DNA of 34,398 nucleotides from Actinomycetota bacterium (GTDB taxonomy: Bacteria; Actinomycetota; Acidimicrobiia; Spongiisociales; UBA11373): positions 1 through 34,398 of the forward strand of contig JAHJML010000051.1 in NCBI GenBank assembly GCA_018821365.1, written 5' to 3'. The translations under genes were made by a program, and so were the position numbers. Shown here piece by piece: positions 15,179 through 21,823 of the stretch (position 1 is the first letter of the stretch; the number at the start of each line of letters is the position of its first letter). The notes under the pieces are model-generated. The model made no database searches, was not told where the DNA came from, and was given only the letters and a program-made list of their open reading frames with translations.

Positions 15179-16603
15179 TCAATCGTCGTTCGGTGATTCG
15201 ATGAGGAAGGACACCCCGTCGACCAGTTGGGTCATCCGTCCCAGGAACAGGCTGCCCTTGGCCACGATCATGGCGCGTCGTATCTCGCCGCTCCGCATGG
15301 CGGCGAGGGCGTGGCCGAGGTAGGGCACCCCGGCGGGGATGTGGCCCTGAGTGGGCGAGAACCCCGGCATGCCGCGGGAGGCGACGAACTCGTCCATCGC
15401 GCCCCGCTCGATCTCGCCCCGCAGCACGGCCATGGCGGCCAGCGTCCGGTAGTTGGTCTTGGGGACGTCGCCGCTGTCGCCCGGTTCGGTGATCTCGGGG
15501 TTGTGCAACTCCACCGCGTAGCGGTCGACATCGGTCATCCCCATGCCGGCCCGCACCAAGGGGTCCACCACCAGCGCCTGGTAGACGGCCTGGGCCGACG
15601 AACCGGCCCCGATCGGATGCTTGCCGGTGACGTCGAGCCTGAGCCGGGCCCCGCTTCCGTCATCGGGCCCGACGACGAAGGCCATCGACGCCAGGCAGTC
15701 CTCCATGACCGGGACCCCGTTGCGGAGGTGGGCCCGAAACTTCATACCCATCTTGGCCTGGGAGCCGCCCCCCAGCACCACCACGTACTCGTGGAGGCCG
15801 GAGGCCACCATGGCGCCGGCCATGTTGATGGCGTGCACCGGGGCGGCACAGAACGCCTTGATGTCGGCGCCGGTGGCGTTGAGGCAGCCGACCACCTCCC
15901 CGACGGCCTTGGAGAGGCTGCCGCCGCCCCGTTGGTAGCGGTCGCCGACGGCTTCCTCACCGGTGTTGAGCAGGTAGTCGACATCGACGGGGTCGATCGG
16001 GCCGCCCGCCAGCAGATCGGAGACCGCCTGCACCGCGGTGGCCTTGCAGGCCAGGTTCTCGAAGAGCACGTGAGCGTCCAGCGAAGGATCAAGCTCGTGG
16101 ACGGTGCGGATGAACCCGGCCACCTCGCCGTCGTGATAGAGGGTGAGACCCTCGTTCCCGGCGATCAGAGCAGCGAGTCGCCCGTCGTCGACCCCGACGA
16201 TCTTGTCCCGGCGGCCCTCGAAGCCCACCACCGCCGCCCGGGCCTGCTCGGCGAGGCGCTCGCTGATCGTCAGCAGTTCAAAGTCGTCGCACAGCATCAT
16301 CAGCCCGTAGAGGGCCGCCTGGGTGATGATCTGCCCGAAGGGCCCCTGCGGCGACGCCTCCGCCACCGGGTGATCCAGCCACGGACGAGGGATGGCGGCC
16401 AGGTCGTCCGGCGAGAGGTTGCCGATGAACACCTGATTGGGCGGGTAGGCGACCACCTGGTCCCAGGGACGGAGGGCGGCGGTCATCTGCTGCAGGAGCG
16501 ACGGGTTCGCCGCCAGTTCCCGCGTCGGCTTCGACCCGTACCGCACGAAGTCGGGGGCGTGCGCCAGCACGTAGGCCGTGTGGAGAATCGCAGGCACTGC
16601 CAT
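15179..16603 (-). CDS. grdC: GrdC-like component C beta subunit (thiolase-fold)
   Basis: 474 residues. The ATG at 16603 is chosen because AAGGAA lies 7 bases upstream and the protein then begins MAVPAILHTAYVLAHAPDFVRYG, the family N terminus; an ATG at 16618 lacks a good site. The protein is FabH/thiolase-like, with NTGEEAVGDRYQRGGGSLSKAV, FCAAPVHAINMAGAMVASGLH containing Cys252, and KHPIGAGSSAQAVYQAL. Other Cys include Cys303 in MEDCLAS. In glycine reductase protein C accepts the acetyl group from Sec-carboxymethyl GrdA as a Cys thioester, and GrdD then releases acetyl phosphate. No grdD is adjacent, so the acyl acceptor here is open. It lies 19 bp after grdB. Confidence 0.9.
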   Translation of the reverse strand: MAVPAILHTAYVLAHAPDFVRYGSKPTRELAANPSLLQQMTAALRPWDQVVAYPPNQVFIGNLSPDDLAAIPRPWLDHPVAEASPQGPFGQIITQAALYGLMMLCDDFELLTISERLAEQARAAVVGFEGRRDKIVGVDDGRLAALIAGNEGLTLYHDGEVAGFIRTVHELDPSLDAHVLFENLACKATAVQAVSDLLAGGPIDPVDVDYLLNTGEEAVGDRYQRGGGSLSKAVGEVVGCLNATGADIKAFCAAPVHAINMAGAMVASGLHEYVVVLGGGSQAKMGMKFRAHLRNGVPVMEDCLASMAFVVGPDDGSGARLRLDVTGKHPIGAGSSAQAVYQALVVDPLVRAGMGMTDVDRYAVELHNPEITEPGDSGDVPKTNYRTLAAMAVLRGEIERGAMDEFVASRGMPGFSPTQGHIPAGVPYLGHALAAMRSGEIRRAMIVAKGSLFLGRMTQLVDGVSFLIESPNDD

Positions 16604-16622
16604 CCGTGGTTCCTTCATTCGA

Positions 16623-17933
16623 TCACCAGTCGGGGAAGATCAGCGCCTCTTGCAGCGGCGTCGCCACCGCATTGAGCGCCTTGCGCACCTGCCCCTTGCG
16701 CCACTTGAACTCCTCCTCGGGAGAGCGGGTCGGATCCCCCACCGGGTGCGGGATGAGGCCCGAGGAGATGATGCGGTTGGATCCGGCGATCTTGGCCATC
16801 GAGGTCATGGCGGCGAGGTGTGCGGCCGGGATGCCGTGCTTCTCGATCATCTTGGCGAGCGTTGCACCGCAACGCGTGGACGTCCCTCAGGTGCTGGTGA
16901 CGAGGACCGCATGGACCCCGTCGGAGATCAGCGCCTTGGCGATCTCCTCACCCATCCGCTCGGCGTGGGTGACGGTGGTGCCGGTGCCGGTGGTCGCATA
17001 GAAGAACTCGTGCACCTTGCCGATCACGCCCTCGGCGGCGAGCGCCTGGAGCGCATCGAGGGGGACGAGTCGGTTGGGGTCGGCATCCACCCACTGCGAG
17101 TCGTAGCCGGCGTGGATCGACAGGAAGGCGGGATCGTGGTTCCCGGCGAGGTCGGCCACCGGGTACCTGGCCCACCGGGTGGCGCTCGACGACTCGATGC
17201 GATCCGGGTTGCCCTCGGGGACGAGTCCCCCGTCGGTGACGAGGGCGATGACGGCGCTCGACAGGTCGGCGACCGCCGGAGCAGGGGGGATCGGCTCGGC
17301 GCCCTTGGGGAGCGCCACCTCGCTCAGGAACGGTTCGCCCGCCAACTTGGCCATCAGGAGATCGAGGGCCCGCCTGGCGGCCGGGACGTCGGTGACCACC
17401 GCCTTGCGGTAGCCCATCGGGATCCGCCCGTCCTCGTCGGCAGGGCCGAGCGGCTTGCCGGCGGCCAACCCCAGGCCGACCCGGACCAGCGAGGCGACCG
17501 CCTCCCGCATCCCGGCGGCGGAGTCGCCGGTGGGGACCATCACCACCCGGCTGCGGTACACGTCGACGGCGGGAGCCTCGGGGTACACCCCGGTGAGCGA
17601 AGGGATGCCCAAGCGCTCCGACACCGCCGAGCACACCGCCCCGCAGGCGAGGCCGTACCGGCCGGCATTGAAGGCGGGGCCTGCGATCAGCAGATCGGGC
17701 TTGCTCTCGGCGAGGGTGGCGACGATGGCGTCGAGGATGGCATCGGTGCCGGCGTGGAAGGCGTTGTCACCGCACACCAGGGTCTGGACGATCTCGGCGT
17801 CATCGCCGGTCTCCAGCAGGATCGCCCGGCCCGGCCCGACGGCGCCCTCCCGGACCTCGAAGGGGGCATCGGCCTTGTCCTCGCCGCCGATCCCGGCAAA
17901 GAACTGGTTGAGGTAGTGGGCGATCCGCACCAT
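16623..17933 (-). CDS. grdB: GrdB-like component B gamma subunit, selenoprotein
   Basis: 436 residues including selenocysteine; ATG at 17933 shares its A with the grdE stop (TGATG). The N terminus MVRIAHYLNQFFAGIGGEDKAD and EVREGAVGPGRAI are diagnostic of glycine/sarcosine/betaine reductase protein B. The frame meets UGA at 16887-16889, and read-through gives TSTUGTSTRCGATL (Sec349), continuing with GANR-like GSNRIISSGLIPHPVGDP to a true stop at 16623. The total matches the family length of about 436. The family centre is UxxCxxC; here the middle Cys is Ser352 (TCC codon) while Cys355 is kept. It should cleave the substrate C-X bond and pass the carbon unit to GrdA. The 3' part alone would look like a separate 75-residue frame. 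Confidence 0.93.
16859..16875 (-). promoter_or_regulatory. SECIS element of grdB
   Basis: A perfect 7-bp stem, GCGUUGC with GCAACGC, closes on the triloop GGU (16868-16866). The GGU starts 19 bases after the in-frame UGA, inside the spacing known for bacterial SECIS elements, and the apical GGU is the base set read by SelB. The stem overlaps the codons for T-R-C-G-A-T, so the RNA fold and the protein motif constrain each other. Confidence 0.82.
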
Positions 17934-19213
17934 CAGTGTTCCCTCCCCACGAGCAGGTTGCCCCCGACCTGCTGGGTGCCACAGAATTGGAAGTACATCT
18001 TGAGCGAGTAGGGGCCCTCCGCAGGGAGACCGTCGACCGCCAGCGTGTCGCCCCCGATGACCTTGGCGACCTTCGGCATCTCGAACACCTCGTCCTCCGA
18101 GCCGACGCTGACGATGGCGTCGGCCTCGGGCACCGTGTAGAAGAGGGGGAAGTCGTAGCCGTCGGCCCCGGCCGCCTCCGAGGAGACGACGACCGACTTG
18201 ATCCCGGCCTTCTCCATGTACTGGACCGCCAGCATCATGTCGATGGCGGAGTTGCCGCCGCCCTCGGCGGTGAACACCGCCCCATCGGCCTCGAGGAACC
18301 CGGCCAGCTTGGCGGCCCACCGCGAGGACCGTTCTTTTTCCTCCTGGGTGTAGTTGTGGCCCCGGTTGATGATGACCCCGGCGAAGTTGAGGTCCTTGCC
18401 GTGGCGGGCCTGCATCTCCCAGATGATGGGGTTGTTCTGGTGCAGGTAGGTGACGTTCTTGTAGCACCCGTACACGTAGACGCCGCACACCAGGGCACCG
18501 TCGAGGGCCTCGTTGGGGTGCATCAGGGTGGGCACCAGGTTGTGGATGACCTTGCCGTAGAGGTAGGTGTCGGCCATCTGGCCCTGCCCCTGCAGTTGGT
18601 AGAAGTAGACGACGTTGGGCAGGTCGGGATCCTGCTCGGAGAAGTCGAACGTGGTGGTCGAGGATCGGGGGGCGCCGAGAGCCCGGCTCGCCAGGAACTC
18701 GGCGACCTTGAGATTGCTGCGGCGGATGGCGTCGTCGTAGTCCTCGTTCTCCACCTCGGGATTGGGGGTGTAGGCGAGCACCACGTTGCGGACCCGCCCG
18801 AAGGGGCTCAGGCTGCTGGTGGGCCCGGCCATGTCGACCACCGCCTCTCGGGCCTGCAGCAGGCCCGAGAACGGCTGCGGGTAGCGGCTCGAGGCGAGGA
18901 CGCTGACACCGCCGAGGCGGAGCGTCTCCCCGGTGCCGACGGTCTCCATCCCGCCCAGGAACCCGGGGAAGACCGACCCCTCACCGATCTTGGTGCGGGG
19001 TTCGACCGCATCGAGGCATCCGATGATCCGAACGTCGTCGCCGGGTTGGGCGATCTCGACGTCGACGGCGGCGATCCGGGGGTCTTCGAGGATCAGACCG
19101 GCGACCTCTTCGGTCGAGACGATCAGGGTGCCGCCCTCCACCGTGGTGGTGTCACCGAGGTGGACATCCTCGATGTCCACGGTGTGCACATCGAGTCGGA
19201 ACGGCTGCCGCAT
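17933..19213 (-). CDS. grdE: GrdE-like component B alpha/beta pro-protein
   Basis: 426 residues from ATG at 19213 (GGAG 5 bases upstream). A longer frame from 19243 would begin inside the operator and is rejected. Family blocks are VDIEDVHLGDTTTVEGGTLIVS, GKVIHNLVPTLMHPNEALDGALV, YLHQNNPIIWEMQARHGKDLNFAGVIIN, and EGGGNSAIDMMLAVQYMEKAGIKSV. GrdE is cleaved to two subunits with a pyruvoyl group made from a Cys that, from memory, follows Asn in an SGNC motif. The matching stretch here is VCGVYVYGC (Cys243 and Cys250), with Val-Tyr at the Asn-Cys position, so processing may differ or use Cys243. It is the first gene after the operator at 19231. Confidence 0.9.
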   Translation of the reverse strand: MRQPFRLDVHTVDIEDVHLGDTTTVEGGTLIVSTEEVAGLILEDPRIAAVDVEIAQPGDDVRIIGCLDAVEPRTKIGEGSVFPGFLGGMETVGTGETLRLGGVSVLASSRYPQPFSGLLQAREAVVDMAGPTSSLSPFGRVRNVVLAYTPNPEVENEDYDDAIRRSNLKVAEFLASRALGAPRSSTTTFDFSEQDPDLPNVVYFYQLQGQGQMADTYLYGKVIHNLVPTLMHPNEALDGALVCGVYVYGCYKNVTYLHQNNPIIWEMQARHGKDLNFAGVIINRGHNYTQEEKERSSRWAAKLAGFLEADGAVFTAEGGGNSAIDMMLAVQYMEKAGIKSVVVSSEAAGADGYDFPLFYTVPEADAIVSVGSEDEVFEMPKVAKVIGGDTLAVDGLPAEGPYSLKMYFQFCGTQQVGGNLLVGREH

Positions 19214-19230
19214 CCTGTCTCCGATCGGGT

Positions 19231-19251
19231 TTGGTCTTACCATCAGACCAA
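19231..19251 (-). promoter_or_regulatory. Predicted GntR/FadR-type operator upstream of grdE
   Basis: A 7-bp inverted repeat TTGGTCT / AGACCAA with a 7-base spacer. It also contains TGGT-CTT-ACCA (19232-19242), the FadR-subfamily core. It lies 18 bp upstream of the grdE ATG, in the 19214-19300 gap that must hold the promoter of the grd transcript. Together with the copy at 13149 the minus-strand consensus is TGGTCTGA-N3-TAAGACCA. The encoded GntR protein (8182) is the likely ligand. Confidence 0.78.
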
Positions 19252-19300
19252 CGGGATACCTACCCTACCGCCCCGGAGCAGTCCGCGCCACCGGCATCCA

Positions 19301-20227
19301 TCAGGAGGCGGCCGATGCCTCCCGGCGGGCCTGGCGGATCCGGATCAGATCCGTGATCACCACCCCGATCAGGATCAGGGCCCCACCGACCAGGATCCCC
19401 CACCCGATCTGCTCGTCCAGCAGCAGCCACCCCAGCACCACGGCGATGAACGGGATGATGTAGCCGATGATGGTCGAGTAGGTCACGGTGACGTGCTGGA
19501 GCAGCCAGTAGTAGAGCACCACCGGCATGAAGGTCCCGAAGATCCCCAGGTAGAGCAGGCTTCCCCAGCCCAGCAGGCTGGGGTTGGGGGGCACCCCCTC
19601 CCAGCCGAGAGCCAGCGACGCCACGATCACCGAACCGACCGCGAACTGCACCCCCGAGACGCCCATCACCGAGTACCTGCCCGAGAAGCGCTTGGCGAAC
19701 ACCGAAGACGCCGAGACCGAGACCACGCTTCCCAGCGCAAACAACCCCGCCAGCACCGGATTGCCCTCCTTGCCGATGCCGGTGTTACCGGAGAGCACCA
19801 GGACCGCCACCCCGGCCAGACCCATCACCAACCCACCCAGCGTGACGGCCTTGAGCGGTTCGGAGGCGAGCACGAAGTGGGCAATGACCACGGTGACCAG
19901 GGGGACGAGTGCCGAGGCCAGGCTGAAGAATCCGGCGCCGGAGTGCTCGAGTGCCAACGGCCGCAGCACGTTCGGCAGGACGACGCTGAGCAGCGAGAGC
20001 ACCACGCCGATCCGGATCTCCATGCGCCCGATCACCACTCCCCGGCGGGTCACCGCCAGGAAGGCCACCACCGCCACCGCCGCGACCACCGAAGTGGCGG
20101 CCGCCACCGCCAGTGGACCGACCCCTTCTTCGAGGGCCACCCGGATGACGATCGGCAGGGTCCCCCAGCCGAGGCTAATGAGCAGCACGACCAGCCAAAT
20201 CCTGCGGTTGGAGATGCGGTCGCTCAT
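19301..20227 (-). CDS. EamA-type (DMT superfamily) transporter
   Basis: 308 residues with ten predicted membrane segments in two EamA repeats. The first repeat spans about 10-140, with WGTLPIVIRVALEEGVGPL and ALEHSGAGFFSLASALVPLVT. The second spans about 155-290, with YYWLLQHVTVTYSTIIGYIIPFIAVVLGWLLLDEQIG. A short basic tail RIRQARREASAAS ends the protein. DMT proteins move amino acids, sugars or small metabolites, usually outward. The gene lies upstream of, and on the same strand as, the grdE operator, so it is probably transcribed separately. A link to the catabolic island (product export) is only suggested by position. No good ribosome site is seen. Confidence 0.85.
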   Translation of the reverse strand: MSDRISNRRIWLVVLLISLGWGTLPIVIRVALEEGVGPLAVAAATSVVAAVAVVAFLAVTRRGVVIGRMEIRIGVVLSLLSVVLPNVLRPLALEHSGAGFFSLASALVPLVTVVIAHFVLASEPLKAVTLGGLVMGLAGVAVLVLSGNTGIGKEGNPVLAGLFALGSVVSVSASSVFAKRFSGRYSVMGVSGVQFAVGSVIVASLALGWEGVPPNPSLLGWGSLLYLGIFGTFMPVVLYYWLLQHVTVTYSTIIGYIIPFIAVVLGWLLLDEQIGWGILVGGALILIGVVITDLIRIRQARREASAAS

Positions 20228-20297
20228 GGTTCGCCCCGGGTCGGTGGCTGCGGCCCATCACTGTACGCCCGGCCGACGGGGACCAGAAAAGGATCCC

Positions 20298-20489
20298 CTA
20301 CCGGGGGCCTTGTGCCAGGCGGGTGGGCCAGGTGATGAGCGACTCCAGCAGTCGGAGCGCCCCCCGCACCGAGACCCCCACCAGCCGGAACGGAATCCCC
20401 ACCAGCCATACGATCGGCCACAGCAGCAGCGCCAGCAGCGCCAGCGGCCACGAGAAGAACGCCAGCAGCAGCCAGACCAGAAACTTCAC
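20298..20489 (-). CDS. Small hydrophobic membrane protein
   Basis: 63 residues from GTG at 20489. This start codon overlaps the aldo/keto reductase TGA as GTGA, a strong sign of a real, translationally coupled gene. The first 35 residues (VKFLVWLLLAFFSWPLALLALLLWPIVWLVGIPF, in two blocks) form one long or two short membrane helices. The rest is an amphipathic basic tail (RLVGVSVRGALRLLESLITWPTRLAQ). No family recognised. The Trp/Leu-rich helix with a Pro break and the basic C-terminal helix suggest a membrane-anchored peptide, but no function is inferred. Confidence 0.7.
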   Translation of the reverse strand: MKFLVWLLLAFFSWPLALLALLLWPIVWLVGIPFRLVGVSVRGALRLLESLITWPTRLAQGPR

Positions 20490-21505
20490 GGCCGCCGCTC
20501 CCCGTACAGGGACATGAACCGGTAGGGGTAACCGAGCGGTGGAGCGCTCACCTCGTCGAGGGCGGCGATCTCCCCGGGCGGGAGCACCAGGCCGGCCGCC
20601 CCGAGGTTGTCGTCCAGTTGCGCCATGGTCCGCACCCCGATGATCACCGACGACACCACCGGCTTGGCCAGCAGCCACGCCAGGGCTACCTGCGAGTGGG
20701 TCGCCCCCAGGTCGACGGCGATCCGCTCGACCTCGGCGAGGATCGCCCAGTTGCGCTCGGTGTCGCGCCGATCCCACGCCTCCTCGTCGTCGGCGGGTTG
20801 GGTGGCGAGCCGCCCCTCGCCGGCATCGGTGGGACGCTGGTCTGCCCGGTACTTGCCGCTCAGGAACCCGCCGCCCAGCGGGCTCCAGGGGACCATGCCG
20901 ATCCCCTCGGTCGAACACAGGTCGAGGAACTCGGCTTCGATGTCCCGCACCACCAGGCTGTGCTGGTACTGGGCCGCCACGAACCGGTTCCAGCCGAACC
21001 GGTCGCTGACCGCCAGCGACTTCATCAACTGCCACGCCTTGAAGTTGGACACGCCGATGGCCCCCACCTTGCCGGCGCCGACCAGGTCGTCGGCCGCCCG
21101 CAGCGACTCCCCGATGTCGGTCAGCGGGTCCCAGGTGTGCATGTAGAGCAGATCGACGTGGTCGGTGCGCAGCCTCCGCAGGCTCTGTTCGACACCCCTG
21201 ACGATGTGGGTGCGCGACAGACCGGCGTCGTTGGGTCCCTTGCCGGTCGAGAAGCGAACCTTGGTGGCCAGCACCACCTCGTCGCGGCGACCGGCGATCG
21301 CCTCCCCGACGATCTCCTCGGAGCGGCCGCCGGCATAGACGTCGGCGGTGTCGAGGTGGTTGCCGCCCGCCTCCAGGTAGCGGCGGATGATGGCGGCGGC
21401 GTCCTGGGGATCTGTCCCCCGGGGCGGCCCCTCGCCGAACACCATGGTCCCGAGCGCCAACTCGCTCACCACCAGGCCGGATCGGCCCAGCACTCGCATC
21501 TTCAT
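20486..21505 (-). CDS. Aldo/keto reductase
   Basis: 339 residues from ATG at 21505 (GAGAGGAG six bases upstream). It is an NADPH-dependent (beta/alpha)8 barrel with the full catalytic tetrad: Asp52 and Tyr57 in HLDTADVYAGG, Lys82 in VLATKV, and His123 in LLYMHTWD. The N-terminal LGRSGLVVSELALGTMVFG and the C-terminal SVIIGVRTMAQLDDNLGA are typical of the AKR11/AKR12-like (YajO/IolS) branch. Substrate unknown; relatives reduce sugar-derived or xenobiotic carbonyls. Coupled to the small membrane protein downstream. The 318-bp stretch upstream (21506-21823) shows no gene I can support. Confidence 0.88.
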   Translation of the reverse strand: MKMRVLGRSGLVVSELALGTMVFGEGPPRGTDPQDAAAIIRRYLEAGGNHLDTADVYAGGRSEEIVGEAIAGRRDEVVLATKVRFSTGKGPNDAGLSRTHIVRGVEQSLRRLRTDHVDLLYMHTWDPLTDIGESLRAADDLVGAGKVGAIGVSNFKAWQLMKSLAVSDRFGWNRFVAAQYQHSLVVRDIEAEFLDLCSTEGIGMVPWSPLGGGFLSGKYRADQRPTDAGEGRLATQPADDEEAWDRRDTERNWAILAEVERIAVDLGATHSQVALAWLLAKPVVSSVIIGVRTMAQLDDNLGAAGLVLPPGEIAALDEVSAPPLGYPYRFMSLYGERRP

Positions 21506-21823
21506 GACTGCTCCTCTCCGTCGAGCCACCCGCCGTCCCGCATCAGCACCCCCCGATGAGCTCGTTCTCACACCGCCGGGCGGTCACCCGGTGCGGGGTC
21601 ACCTCGATGATGGCATGGCCGGCGGGGTGGCGAGCAGGACGACGCCATCGTGCCGGGCGAACGACGGCGGCACCGGGTGGGGCCGGCCGTCTGCGGCGGC
21701 GGCCACCCGGCAGTCGGCCTCTCGGGCAGGCATCGCCCGGGTGCCGGCGAGCCGCTCCTGACCGGTCCTCGGGGGCGGGGGTCCCATGGTCCCCTCCGGA
21801 ACCAGGCGCCTGCGGGCCGATCC
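21506..21823 (-). other. Intergenic stretch without a supported gene
   Basis: This 318-bp gap separates the FtsX permease end from the aldo/keto reductase start. A 62-codon frame on the minus strand (21599-21787) is Pro/Arg/Ala-rich with no ribosome site or recognisable motif. The opposite-strand frame across it is equally low-complexity. It must contain the promoter of the aldo/keto reductase pair. I see no clear hairpin terminator. Confidence 0.5.

Noticed and set aside
16887-16889. UGA in grdB as a true stop or nonsense mutation (pseudogene)
   Set aside because: The downstream frame stays open for 87 codons, matches the GrdB C terminus, ends at the family length, and a GGU-loop hairpin follows the UGA.
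17936-20335. A 799-codon plus-strand open frame over grdE and the EamA gene
   Set aside because: Shadow frame with repetitive His/Asp/Gly composition; the minus strand carries two clear families.
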